The position numbers and the translations under genes are program-made. The notes beneath the pieces are model-generated. The model made no database searches and was not told the origin of the DNA. It saw nothing but the letters and a program-made list of their open reading frames with translations. 64,000 nucleotides of DNA from Amylostereum areolatum (taxonomy: Eukaryota > Basidiomycota > Agaricomycetes > Russulales > Stereaceae). Shown piece after piece: positions 20,663 through 31,728 of the stretch; the first letter of the stretch is position 1; each line of letters begins with the position of its first letter. The stretch lies in the NCBI GenBank assembly GCA_012932865.1, contig SAXG01000018.1:682001-746000 (forward strand). Direction: 5' to 3'.

Positions 20663-22327
20663 ATGAGCCTTTCCACAATTGACGGGCAGATTCAAGACCT
20701 CCACAACCTCATACGCGCCCAAGAAGCCACCATCCGTGCGCTCAAACAGCAGCACAACGACCTCGTTCCCATCGCGCGTCTCCCCACCGAACTTCTCGAG
20801 CTCATCTTCACTATCGTTTGCGAGAGCAGTTACCACTCCTACCACCATGGACGATTCTATCCACGTTGGGTGTATCTCTCCTTCGTATGCCGTCACTGGC
20901 GTGCCGTCGCGCTCGGGTACCCCCGTCTTTGGAGTCGTATCGACGACTTGCCGTACAAATGGTTGTTCGAGTTCATAGAGCGTTCTGCGCCAGGCCCTAT
21001 CGACGTTTCCATCAATGCCGATCTGCACGGGATGTACCCCATGAAACGGCTGGCGGGCAAAGGCCTGCCACGGATGCGCCGACTCGCAATGAAGGGACAC
21101 GGCGCGACAATACAGAAGATCCTCCCGCTGTTGAACGCCCCCGCGCCGATGCTCGAGGTGCTTTCCATCGACAGCAGCGACGACGACCCATACATGCCTC
21201 GTTTTCATATACATAATAGCATCTTCGGACATCACGCGCCGCTCCTGCGCGAAATACGACTGGGACCGCAGATAGCGTTGGATCCGGAATCGCCTCTCAT
21301 ATCGGACAGACTCGAAGTATTCGATTCGTTGGGTGGCATGCGCGTCTCCGATGTACGCAAGATCCTCTCGCGTACGCCCAACCTCCTCAGCCTTGAATGC
21401 AACAGTTACAGTTCGACATCCTCACCCACCAAAGAACCTCAACCGATCGTCCTTACGCGCCTCTCGATTCTCACCGTAGATGCCTTCAACATGGAGGGTT
21501 TAATGTCGCTCATCGTCAACCTTTCCCTCCCCGCGCTTGAAACCCTCTCTATCCGCATCCTCACTTATAACTTCCACTCACTCGCGCAGGACGCTGACAT
21601 CGCTCAAATCAGTTCGCTCATGCAAGCCAGGCCTCCGCGCAGCCTGCGTCTTGTCCCTGCGCTCTCGCAGGGGGTGCACATATACGCTTGGGACACAGAG
21701 AACATGGGCGTCGTCAAAAACTTGCAGGGCGCAGGGCGCGCGAATACAACGCTGTCCTTCAAGGCGCGCGACCACGCTAGGCTCGTGCCGGATTTCCACA
21801 TGATGCGGTTCTACCGCATCCTCTGCACGGGTCTCCCGCTCGCGGACGTGTGCACGCTCACGCTCGAGATTGACCACACTTTCACTGCGGCAGAATGGAC
21901 AGAGATGCTCGCGCCGCTCGTGCGCGTGACCACGCTCAAGCTTATCGGAAGGAAAATGATCCCCGCCCTACTCCTTGCTGCAACTCCCCGACCGACCTCA
22001 TTGCTACACCCACGAGCTGCTCCCGAGCTGCTATTCCCGGCACTGGAGCTGATAATCATCACACAGTTGTATCTGCGCGCCACGCCCAGCTCACCATCGC
22101 TCAACATCCTCCTCGGAAACCGTGCTCTCCCAGAGCTAGCGGACGCTCGCAAGCGGATAGGAAGGCCCTTACGCGTCGCATTCGAAGATTGCCCGAGGTA
22201 CTCGGACGCGCTTGCGAAGGCGATGGAGGGTGTAGCGGAGACGAGCTGGGATAATGCGGGAATTTGGGACGACCGGCGGTGTGAGGAGGCGTGGTGCGGA
22301 AACCTGTTCGAATTGGAGACTCTGTAG
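20663..22327 (+). CDS. F-box protein
   Basis: Single exon, 554 aa. An N-terminal coiled coil (DGQIQDLHNLIRAQEATIRAL) is followed by the F-box at about residues 35-85: ARLPTELLELIFTIVCE, then VYLSFVCRHWRAVALGYPRLWSRI. The rest looks leucine-rich-repeat-like (PLLREIRLG, NLLSLECNS, LPALETLSIRIL). Such proteins are expanded in Agaricomycetes and probably serve as substrate receptors of SCF ubiquitin ligases; the target is unknown. Same length and architecture as the F-box gene at 57070-58737 (555 aa), so these are diverged paralogs. Confidence 0.88.
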   Translation: MSLSTIDGQIQDLHNLIRAQEATIRALKQQHNDLVPIARLPTELLELIFTIVCESSYHSYHHGRFYPRWVYLSFVCRHWRAVALGYPRLWSRIDDLPYKWLFEFIERSAPGPIDVSINADLHGMYPMKRLAGKGLPRMRRLAMKGHGATIQKILPLLNAPAPMLEVLSIDSSDDDPYMPRFHIHNSIFGHHAPLLREIRLGPQIALDPESPLISDRLEVFDSLGGMRVSDVRKILSRTPNLLSLECNSYSSTSSPTKEPQPIVLTRLSILTVDAFNMEGLMSLIVNLSLPALETLSIRILTYNFHSLAQDADIAQISSLMQARPPRSLRLVPALSQGVHIYAWDTENMGVVKNLQGAGRANTTLSFKARDHARLVPDFHMMRFYRILCTGLPLADVCTLTLEIDHTFTAAEWTEMLAPLVRVTTLKLIGRKMIPALLLAATPRPTSLLHPRAAPELLFPALELIIITQLYLRATPSSPSLNILLGNRALPELADARKRIGRPLRVAFEDCPRYSDALAKAMEGVAETSWDNAGIWDDRRCEEAWCGNLFELETL

Positions 22328-22712
22328 CTTGGGTGGCGGGCTAAATGAAGGTTCGGTCGTCTACCCTCAGGACGATCACGTATCATAACCATTGAATATT
22401 TCAGACACATTGTCCTGTTTGAGCGTCGGAACGCCATACGATGAACTTCTTCGACATTCTTCCGTATCGCAGGACACTTCCCCCCTAAAAGTTACTCATT
22501 GCCTTCAACTGCAACATACGAACACCATCGGCTCCTTCCGTAGCTGCCAGCTCGGAATACGCAATATCCCGCTTACCAAGTAAAACCAGCGAATTCCGCA
22601 CGGAAGGCCGCAGCAGTAATTTGGTCTGACTAGGTTTGACTCGCTTGCCAGTGCCGCCCGTTTAACTCGATGCATCGCGATATCGGATACGTTCCATCTG
22701 CCAACCACCACC
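22328..22712. other. intergenic
   Basis: A 385-bp spacer between the F-box and GNAT genes. Contains only flanking regulatory DNA as far as I can see. Confidence 0.5.
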
Positions 22713-23492
22713 ATGTCTTTCGTCAACCTGCATACCGCGCCGCTCACGGAGGACCTCGGCACGAACTACGGCCCCGACCCGTACGACATCAACTTTGTCT
22801 TCCCGCTCCACCTCCCGAGCCTCGAAACCGAGCGCATCAAGCTCGTGCCCTTCATCCCGCGCCTTTACGCGCAGGTCTACCTCGACCAAGTCCTCGCGCA
22901 CCCCGAACTCCTAAAATACCTGCCCGCGCACCACCGCACGCTCGCGGACGTGCTGTCCTTCTTCGAGGGCCGCGTCCGGCGCGATCCCGCCTGGTCCGCG
23001 TTCGCCATCGTCGACAAGGTGCGACCGGACGCGGCGCACCCCGAATTGGGCGGGAGCTTCGCGGGCATGCTCTCGCTGCACAACACCAACGCGGCGAACC
23101 TGTCCGCCGAGATCGGTTGGATCGTCGTCTTCCCCGCGTTCCAACGCACGCACGTCACGTCCAACGCGGTCGGCGCGCTCCTGCGCTACTGCCTGGAGCT
23201 CCCGACAGCGCCCGCGCGCGGGCTGGGCCTGCGCCGCGTGCAATGGGCCGCGCACCCCGAGAATGCGCCGTCGCTCGGGGCGGGACAAAGAATGGGATTT
23301 CGGCGCGAGGGAACGTTGCGCTGGATGTGGGTCCTACCGGAGGGCAAGTATGGGAATGGGATCGCGCCGAGAGAGGGGGATCCGAAGGGGTCTGTGGGCG
23401 GACGGGATAGCGCGATGCTGTCGTTTTGCGCGGATGATTGGGAGAGCGGGGGTAGGGAGCGGGTTCAGGAGATCATTGACAGGAGGAACTAG
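22713..23492 (+). CDS. GNAT-family N-acetyltransferase
   Basis: Single exon, 259 aa. Starts MSFVNLHTAPLTEDL and contains the pattern common to fungal RimJ/RimL-like GNATs: LETERIKLVPFIP (first strand), GSFAGMLSLHNTNAANLSAEIGWIVVFPAFQRTHV (strand 4 plus acetyl-CoA loop region), LGLRRVQWAAHPENAPSLGAGQRMGFRREG (C-terminal half). Likely transfers acetyl from acetyl-CoA to an unknown amine. Strongly GC-rich with highly biased codons. A paralog with the same N-terminus starts at the end of the window (63563). Confidence 0.87.
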   Translation: MSFVNLHTAPLTEDLGTNYGPDPYDINFVFPLHLPSLETERIKLVPFIPRLYAQVYLDQVLAHPELLKYLPAHHRTLADVLSFFEGRVRRDPAWSAFAIVDKVRPDAAHPELGGSFAGMLSLHNTNAANLSAEIGWIVVFPAFQRTHVTSNAVGALLRYCLELPTAPARGLGLRRVQWAAHPENAPSLGAGQRMGFRREGTLRWMWVLPEGKYGNGIAPREGDPKGSVGGRDSAMLSFCADDWESGGRERVQEIIDRRN

Positions 23493-23949
23493 CCAGGCGG
23501 TGAGTTACATAGCTTCTCTTTTATTTGTATGTTCGATCCGGTGGCGCTAAATGCGATTGTGTATTAGGCCGCCTATCACTGGTTCGATCTGCTGATCCCG
23601 ACCCCTGTAGTCCACCACAGTACTTATATCATGAGTACTGTGAGGCAGGCAGCTTGACCAACATGCTTCCGATCTTGAAGCCAATTTGATGGATTGATTC
23701 GATAGTGCCCGCACACGATGACTGCGGCTAGTTGGCTCGCCCCCTCTGAGTCTCCCTCCTGATCTTCTTCATCAGTCTCGCCATCCATCCACTCTCGTGT
23801 CGGGTGACTCGCCCGCCGTCCACCTCCCGCACGTCTTTTGACTCCGGCCCTACGAACCCCTGTCCCACATGAAGGTGCCCATTGTCATCACAGAGTCAAT
23901 CAGTTCGGTGCGGTAGCGTGCGGTATATACCGTACCTGCTGCTGCAGCT

Positions 23950-24003
23950 CGCCCGTATCGCCCGTGTCGTTCGTTTCGCCCGTGTCACCCGTGTCGCCCG
24001 TGT
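23950..24003. repeat. 9-bp minisatellite, six units
   Basis: Six tandem units of cgcccgtgt with substitutions in units 1, 3 and 5. No gene overlaps it. Confidence 0.8.
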
Positions 24004-24199
24004 ACGCATGCCAGGCCCTGAAAGGCGCTGTGATAGGTGCTTGACGGTACATCTTATCGTCCTTATTGTTGCCCTTGTAGTGCGCCGGCTGTGCAGCGAC
24101 GTCGAGTTGGGGGAGGGTGTAATCAACGAGCATCGTTCTGGGTGTGTCAGTATATCTGAAAGAAGGCGACAGGAATATATAGGCGTTCGGCCGCCGAGT

Positions 24200-24218
24200 G
24201 GGGGGGGGGGGGGGGGGG
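24200..24218. repeat. G19 homopolymer
   Basis: An uninterrupted run of 19 G. Prone to slippage; true length may vary. Confidence 0.8.
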
Positions 24219-24639
24219 TGGCACAAGGGGTTATTGTTTCCGGGGCCCAATCGGCGGGGCCCTTGCGAGCAACGAGCGAGGTTTCACCAGCTAGTGGCAA
24301 AATTATAAGAGCATCATCACATTGCGAGTCTCCTTGGAAAGTATTACTTCGGATCCCCCGTCTCAGTGCACTGAATGTTGAACTTCTTAGTGTTTAGTCT
24401 GTATCATCACGCTTTAAACAGGCTCTTGGATATTATTGTATCAGGGAGGGTCAAACATGTTCAGTTGTTTGTTGCTCTATGAATAAGTATCACTCACTAT
24501 CAGGGAGTCCGGGACAATGAAATGACCATAGTCTATTAGTCCATAGATAAAATCATAAATATAATGCAATGAACATGTTACATGGTGACTCGTGAGTGAG
24601 TGGGTGCAAATAAAAAGAGTCTGTCGAAGGGCCACCCCA

Positions 24640-24733
24640 AGGCCTTGCCAGGACTCGAACCTGGGTTAGCGGAAGTGATATTCGCGGGAAGCGGCATCAG
24701 AATCCGCTGTGATAACCACTACACTACAAAGCC
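24640..24733 (-). tRNA. tRNA-Gln (CTG) with a 22-nt intron
   Basis: On the minus strand the acceptor stem GGCTTTG pairs with CAAGGCC (one G-T pair). The D arm contains GTAGTGGTTA, the T arm is CCAGG-TTCGAGT-CCTGG. The anticodon stem GCGGA pairs with TCCGC only if 22 nt after TTCTGA are removed, the canonical 37/38 intron position. Loop TTCTGAT gives anticodon CTG, reading CAG (Gln). A T5 run at 24612-24616 is a suitable Pol III terminator. Confidence 0.88.
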
Positions 24734-24756
24734 GTGATCGTAGATGGCAATTGGCT

Positions 24757-26010
24757 CAATACAATCGCATCATGGTAATGATTCTCTGGAATAAAGATGT
24801 GCAGCGTATACACCAGCAGAGTGCAGGGATGGCTTTGGTAGGGGATATGGTCCAGTCATTGCCATTATGGGAGAGGATCTCGTCACGAAAGACAACGGTG
24901 TGCATCTTTTCGGGGCGAATGGAGAGACAGTGTTGTTGAGTAACGGAGTGCTTGGGCTTAAAGATGTTTTGGACGAAGGTGACATCGGTGAAGACGTTGT
25001 CCTGGAGGGCGACTCGGCGAGAGTGAGAAAGGAGATGAGGGGATAAGTGGCGCAATGCGCGGGGTCTTCGGCAACCACCAGGGATAGGCTCTTTTTCTTC
25101 GAGTCATCGCGACGCATGCCCTTGAGGAGACGAACGGTAAAGAGGAGGACGAGCAGAGGAAGGGGTTGGGGATGATCCACCAGGCCATGTCGCGGTATTT
25201 TGCAGCCTCGTTGGAACCCCGCTGGGCTCCACTTTCGACGTAAGAACCGATGCGCTCGCCGAAAAAGTAGAGTGTACCGGTGATGCAGATGTCTTGGATG
25301 GCCATGCGAGGGGTGCGAGAGCCAAGGAAGTGTTCCCACACGATGCGAGTGAGCAGGACCATGTCATCGTGTCCGAGGGCGGTCTACGGTACGGTCAGCA
25401 GGGTGGCCCATGTGCAGAGAGGGAAGGCGTCACCTTTTCTTCAGAGGCGGTGGTGAGCGGCGCGAGCGAGCGCATCTCGTCGCTGTGGAGAGGTAGTCCT
25501 TGACATCGCGGACCTCGAGATCGGTGAAAATGCGGTCGGTTATAGCGGTTCTAGGAGTGCATAGAGGAGCTTGCGTGACCGATCACGGCGACCGCGCTCA
25601 GATATGGGCCGTTGTAGCCCTTGTGGGAGAGGGCGAGGTCACGGAGGAATCCCCTGGCCTGTCCTGGGGGTCGCGTCAACGGAAGGAGATGGGCGGCAAG
25701 AGGACGGGTGGCTTACCTGGGGTGGGGCGCGGGCGAGGACGAGAGCTTCTTTCGTGATCTCGAGGGCGACGCTAGTGTGGCGAAACTCGCGGGAGGCGTA
25801 GATCTTCCACCGCTTGCAGATGCGCATGTGTCCGGCCAAGTTTGTGCACTTTTCGACTCGACGGTAGAAGCGCCTTGCGAGGGGGAGTTGATATGTTGCG
25901 TACTGCTCGGAGGTCCAGACGGCCATGCGCTCGGCTTCGCCGGTGGGCAATGAAAGGCAGGGGTCGCGTCAGGACACGACGTGAACGCGCCGCTCGTCTG
26001 TGCTCGCAGA
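24757..26010 (-). pseudogene. possible gene or decayed gene, unknown function
   Basis: Protein-like segments on one strand can partly be joined: YRRVEKCTNLAGHMRICKRW, then TSVALEITKEALVLARAP, a splice, GQARGFLRDLALSHKGYNGP, then DEMRSLAPLTTASEEK, a splice, TALGHDDMVLLTRIVWEHFL and GTLYFFGERIGSYVESGAQR, ending near NDWTISPTKAIPALC. However, at least one join (near 25500-25560) needs a frame change that I could not resolve with a normal intron. Similarity to a known family not recognised. Either a multi-exon gene with an exon I mis-set or a pseudogene. Adjacent to the tRNA gene on the same strand. Confidence 0.33.
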
Positions 26011-26710
26011 ACACGGGGGGTCGCGCCAAGAGGATCCTGAACTTGAAAAGTGTTCACGAATCATCTCGTCTGCCTCTGGGAGACTGGATGGACGCTGTTG
26101 TCAGTAGACGTCGCTCATGGAACCGCTGGCCCGTGAGTGTCAGCGATCAGGCGCCTCGCCGACTCGGCGGCGCAGGATCCTCCAGAATAACCACTGCACT
26201 ACCACGCTCAATGTACGTATCGAATATTGAATATTGATCAAGTGTTCATTGCAGTGTCGGAAATGTCTGATCTTTGAATAAATGTCTAGATTGAAACCGA
26301 GCAGTACGACGAGAATGGATGCATTTGGTTGGTTGGGGGACACTAATGAAACATTGGAGGAGGGGGTCGATGTGCAGGCCTGCTGGCGAAAGGGGGACCA
26401 AAACCGATGCGCAGGACGCCAGCCATGTGCATGCAACGCGGCAGGGATGTTAGGGAAAGTGGAGGTGTAAATGTAGGTGCGGAGGGATCAAGCGAGAGCT
26501 GAAATGCGACGAGGATAGATAGATGGGGACAAGATGCTAGATGCGGATAGATGAGACGAAGCTGAGGGGGGGAAAGGGGGGGAAATGGGAGGGGCTAGGG
26601 GAGTGAAAGAGCCGGAGTACCACCAGAGAAAAAAGACGACGGACGAACGAAGTGCATAGATAGAGGCAAGGGGGCGACAAGGAGAAAAACGGCAAAGGCG
26701 ACGACAATGG

Positions 26711-27645
26711 TCATGATGGTCGACCGTCCGCGTGCACGACGGTCTGACTCCGCGCTCGCAGCTTCCGCCCCAATCCCGCCGCGAAGCCCATGAGGCCCTT
26801 CTTCTCCTTTTCCTTCTCCTTCTCCAATGGAGCGATGCCGCCTGCAATGGTCATCCTAGACGCCTGTGTGCGCAGATGCCTCTGCTGCTGCTGCTGCTGC
26901 TGCGCGGGCTCTGACTCGTGTGCGTAGACCATGGCGCGGCTCTCCGGCCGAGGCACGTCGTGCTCGTCTTCGCGGTGCTCGACGGTGGCGTTCTCCTCGA
27001 CGACAACGCCGATAATGACGTTGTCGATACCGACGGATGTAAGGCTGTTCTTCGAGCGCGAGCGCGAAAGCGTGCGTTGGAGGATGCCGCCCACGCTACG
27101 CGAGATGCTCTGCCGCGCGGCGATGCGATGCACCTGCGTGACGTGCTCTGACTCGCGCCGCCATTCGGGCGTGCCCTCGATGGTCGACGTAGATTCTAGC
27201 GAATCCGAGCTTTGGACCTGTGCGCGTCATCAGCGGGGTTATGAGCGAGGGAGGAAATGTGGGACGCACATGGTGCTGGGACGCGGTGTACATCGGGGGC
27301 GTGGTGAGCGCGGCCGGGGTCGACGGGAGGCTGAATGTTGTCGTCCGCAGGGACGGGTCGTCGACCTATTTGCGCGGGTTCGTGAGCGAGGTTGGGATAG
27401 AGGATGCGACGGCCACGTACCTGTCCAAAGCGCGATATGGACACGCTCGTTCGTCTCCGTTGTTTCTGTGAGCGGGTGCCGCCCAGGGAGCCTGTGCCCT
27501 CTTCCTCGCGTGCGCGACGTTCGCTCTCGGCCTCGAGCTTTTGGAATATCTGTGGGGGTGCGCGTGAGCGGTGTTCGGAGGTGGGTGAGCAGGTGAGAGA
27601 AACCTTTTCGAGGGCCTCGGGATGGCTGTCGACGGTGGTGGCCAT
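26711..27645 (-). CDS. polyQ and Lys/Glu-repeat protein, unknown function
   Basis: The model is complement(join(26711..27217,27270..27365,27421..27549,27604..27645)), 257 aa, four exons in consistent phase. N-terminus MATTVDSHPEALEK, then a charged helix (IFQKLEAESERRAREEEG) and an Arg/Ser-rich stretch. The C-terminal half has a seven-Gln run and EKEKEKEKK, then GLGRKLRARSQ. The polyQ is encoded by CAG repeats (26880-26900). No domain recognised. The stop codon TGA overlaps an ATG (ATGA) opening another frame that encodes a hydrophobic stretch, see findings. Divergently arranged with the gene at 28392. Confidence 0.6.
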
Positions 27646-28391
27646 GGCTGTCGGGAGGAAAGAGAGAGAGGGGAGGGCGGGAGAAGGGCGGAGAGGGGGA
27701 AAGGAGGGGCGCGTGGGGTGGCGGAAAGGAGCGTATTTGAGAGACGAGGGAAGCGTGGGTTTGGGTTTTCGAATTGGATTCAGAATTCGGCAAGGCCTTC
27801 GAGTTCGCGAACCTCTCAACCAAGGCGCAGACGCAGTCCGTCCGTTTCCCCCGCTCGAACCCGGGACCGCCGTCGGGCCTCCATACCACATCACGCTCCT
27901 TCTGATCCACTCTATTCGAGTATTTGGGACCTTACCCTGTCTCACCTTCCTCACACGCCCGGTTTTGTCTCTTTGATAGCCACGTACGGCGGGTGCCCTG
28001 TTCGGAACGCTGGTGCCAGGTGGTTGAGAGTGCATGTAAGGAGCACATTTCGCCGGAGGAACGAACAAGAAAGAGAGTTGCATTCTCCCACGCAACTCTG
28101 TCTGTCGCCTCGACCTGACAGTGACAGAATAATATATTCAATCGCAAGGGCCATCTCCACTTATGGCGACAGGACGGAGAACCCAGGAGGAGGTCGGTGC
28201 GCCATAGATAGACTCGCCCAGATCGTAGACCGGTTTGGAGGCCCGTGGACCGTCGGCAGGACCCATGCCATGGCGATCCAACCGAACCGAGCGCGTGACG
28301 GCGGTCCGAGTCTCCCGCTGAGGCTCGCACTGCTTGCCCTCACCTCCTCCCTGTCTCCTCCGTCGGCGGAGCACGACTCTTTTGCCCAACC
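27646..28391. promoter_or_regulatory. shared divergent promoter region
   Basis: 746 bp between the divergent starts of the polyQ gene (minus) and the small membrane protein (plus). GA/CT-skewed tract at about 27650-27720. No TATA box identified. Large open frames crossing it in both directions lack conserved features and are treated as chance. Confidence 0.4.
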
Positions 28392-28841
28392 ATGGCCAGC
28401 CGTTATCTTCCCGAACTCGTCTACTCTGTCGCTCTTAGTTCTCTGTCCGTGCATCTTCTTTGGGCCCGCCGTGCCGCCGCTTCCGACAAGCAAATCCTTT
28501 CCGCACGCATTTCTATCCTCGAGGATCTCACCACGCGTCTGCGCGCGGGCGAGGTCGTGTCCGACGCGGAGGTGGCGCGTCTACGAAAGCTCGCGAGGGA
28601 AGGCGCAGGAAACCCGGATAATATCGGGGAAGAAGACAAGACGATCGGGTGGAAAGAGGTGCTGTTTGGGAGGACGGTCGGAAAGGCGGAGGGGGAGCGG
28701 AGGGACGAGTGGGAGCAGCGCGATTGGGACCGCGGTGAGTTCGGCTCGCGCACCTTCTGAACGTCTGTTAACTCGCGCCCCGTTTCCAATGCAGCCCAAC
28801 GCGAGCTGAAGGGGGAAGCGTCGACCTCGCCGTCCTCATGA
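28392..28841 (+). CDS. small membrane-anchored hypothetical protein
   Basis: The model is join(28392..28734,28795..28841), 129 aa. An N-terminal hydrophobic segment (LPELVYSVALSSLSVHLLW) looks like a signal anchor, followed by a helix-forming charged part (DKQILSARISILEDLTTRL, DAEVARLRKLAREG) and a conserved-looking IGWKEVLFGR. Typical of short ER or mitochondrial accessory proteins in fungi, but I do not recognise the family. Confidence 0.6.
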
Positions 28842-31728
28842 CCTCTCGATCTGCGCTGGCTCGAAGCGTCGACAAGAGCCGTAACTATTTAGTGCGTCGA
28901 TTTTTCTCTCTGGCAGCGGACCTTCGACGCTAACGTCGTACCTAGGTAACATCAACGCGTTCTTCGCAGAAATCTGCTCGCTTCGACGTACCGTGTCTCA
29001 CGGAATACCGACTCTTACTGTCCGACCGCATCATCTCGCTCTAGCCCTCGCTCTCGCCATCAGCTCTCTTATCTACCAACAACTCATGACCTATGCTCGT
29101 TCCCCGTCTTTCAAGTGACCCGCGGTCCAATGGTTCGTGCGTGGCGTGCGCGTGTCCTATCTATACTCTATATCCATTATCTGCATCCAATAATGCTAGC
29201 CATGGAATACCGCGGAAAGATCGGCATGCCGTTACCGCAATGTTCGAACCGAAGGGTACAAGGCGGGAAGTGCATCGCGTGCTGCGTCTCGACTCTCAGC
29301 GAAGGCTTCCAATTCGAAGTCGCGCTCGTGCACCGTCGAACGTTGACGCGTTGACGGTTCGGTGGACAGTTCGAATGCGTTCGAACCGCGAAACCGCAAG
29401 CTCGCGGTGCGCCGTCGACATTCCCTTGGATTGCAAGACATGCGGTGTCCTTTTTCTGTTCGATGATGGCTCATCGCCGCTCTCTCACCTTCATATGTGT
29501 ATCGTTGATACAATAACAGCGCCAGCCGTCATCTCCGCCCACCATCCCATCGACGGCAACCAACCTCATACCCGACCGCACCTTCCCCCGCCTTAACCTC
29601 CCCCATCTGACCTCTCACGGTATCGCTCCAGCCGTTCCTGCTATCGTATCAGATGCGTGCAAAGCGGTCCTCCTGATTTCAGTCCGCATTCAGTGACTCT
29701 GCTTCTGCTCCTCTTTGTCCACGAAGTTCTCTAAGCTTTTCTCTGCTCTTCTCCCGCGGACACGATCTTAATTAACAATGTTCGCGCGTCGGCCTTCCGT
29801 CTGCCGCCTGCGTTTTTGACGGCGGGCTTCTGGGGAAAATTGACGGCAATGACGTCGAAGCCGCGCACAGACGGTCGACTCGACTGGGAGAACCTCGCGC
29901 GTTGTCCTTCTCCGACTACGCCCACGCCCGTCGTCTCCGGTCGCCGTGTGCGAGTATGGGTCCGCTTGCAGTTCAAGTTGCAACCATCTCCGACAACTCG
30001 CCACAACCGGCGGGAAGGTCCCCGGACGGTCGTGCTCGAAGAACCAAAAAAATTGAAAACCCACCCTTCGTCATCCCCAACTCTAATCCATAAGTAAACT
30101 CAGCAGCTTGTGCAGGCTTGGCGCCCCGATCCTTCCCTCGAGAAGTCAGAAGCTCCTTCGAAAGAATGGAAGGGAAAAAATCCGTGTATTTTTCGTGAGT
30201 GCGTCATAGGCTACATCAATTTCAAGGGGTTTGGCTGGACGGGAAAATAGCCTTTTTTGGATGTCCCTTCATGTCATACCTATCGCATCATCACATTGAC
30301 GGCTCGCGCACGTCGACGGTCGTTGCACTGTGACTTTGCTCTCGAATTGCCGATGTCGAGTGCAATATACACTGACACGGCTTTATCATTGAGTGCTTTT
30401 GCTCAGAAGGTCAGTTGTCATGCTCAGTGGTGCAAGGCGGCCGCTGGTGCTCATTTATAAGTACAGTGCGTGCATTATGCGTTGTGCAAGAGCTCGTGGT
30501 TGCATTTCTGACAGCCTTGGATGCTGAATTTCTGTGCAGGATGTATGCCTCATTTGCGGATCGTATATCATGCAACATGATGGGTGACAGTGCGACCTGC
30601 GACAGCGAATGGCAGCGACACGAAAAGTCGAAAACACCGGTGATGCTCATGAAGCGGTACGAGATCGGTGGTTACGGCCTACACCAGTTTTCATGTTGAC
30701 GACATCCACTATCTGACAGCTGTCCGTCTATGACCTTCCACAAACAATGCTTAGCTGGCCTACCATGGCTACAACTTATGGTGGTGCGGCCTCGGTATTG
30801 AAGTAGAACATATGCCGTCTTTCTGTTCTTACCGTGCAGCACAAACCTTGTTCACAACATATTTACATACCCGTTTATCTCGCGGTCGATGTACTTATCG
30901 AAGTCCAGCCCGGTAGCTCATGCCAGCAGTGTAAGTACTAGTAGTTTAAATAATCAGCTTGTAGCTCGTGTCCAGCCTGCTACCCCACTGCCGCAAGAGC
31001 ACTGTTAGCATTCCCTTTATATGCATATCTGATGCGATGCACAGGTGCTGCTCACAGAATTTATTTAAACTATCCACCACTGTCTCCGTTTCAGAGCTCA
31101 GCCAGAGGAGGTCATCCGCATGACGAGCAAACCATGACATAAATGAATTTGATTGGCTCTCCAGCGCTCGAGAGAGCCTTTCGCGCCGTCCTAAAATGGC
31201 TATTTTTCCGTCCCGCGAGATCCCTTGAAATTGATGCAGACCTTATACTCAGAACGACTGTCTTCTGAGTAAGGTCAGCCACGGAGACTAAGTGCGTCAG
31301 TAAAGCATCCAATGGGCGTGACCGTGAGCGAAACCGTGAAACCGTAAGAGACGTGAGAGAATCTATGATACAGTTATTCCACAGTGCAGACGGGTAGGAG
31401 ATGGATGAGTGTAGGGTGGGAAATCCAGATCCGTGGCGAGGTTTTGGTAGATGGGGAGGCGATTCGCGGAGAATGAGAACGGAGGGACGGGGGAGGGTGA
31501 CAAAGGTACCGGGCTAAGAGACGAGAGTGGTGAATGGTACAGAAGATCCAGTAGAGGTTATAGTACAAGTTGGAGACGCGGAGGAAGGTCATACAGAACG
31601 GGAAGAGCAAGCGATACAGGAAGAGGCGCGTGGAAACTAGTGAAGGATTGGGAGCAAACAATTCAGTCATGAAAACGGAGGTGGGATGGTTCCGGCGTCG
31701 TGGAGAGCAGGACCGACATCGACGGTCA
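28842..31728. other. 2.9-kb stretch without a recognised gene
   Basis: Only scattered open frames under 170 codons with no motif or splice support. The last ~350 bp are the 3' flank of the long BTB gene. No repeats or RNA genes seen. Confidence 0.45.

Larger units (their letters stand above)
23493..24639. other. intergenic with minisatellite and poly-G run
   Basis: No gene recognised over 1.1 kb. Contains the 9-bp minisatellite and the G19 homopolymer listed separately, and the 3' flank of the tRNA gene. Confidence 0.5.

Noticed and set aside
26100..26215. tRNA-like A-box (GTGGTAGTGCAGTGGTTAT) on the minus strand
   Set aside because: No matching acceptor stem, T arm or closed anticodon stem; at most a tRNA-like remnant.
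27196..28809. Large overlapping ORFs across 27.2-28.8 kb (299 and 395 codons)
   Set aside because: They cross the divergent promoter and the introns of the two real genes, and show only Arg/Pro/Ser-rich low-complexity content.
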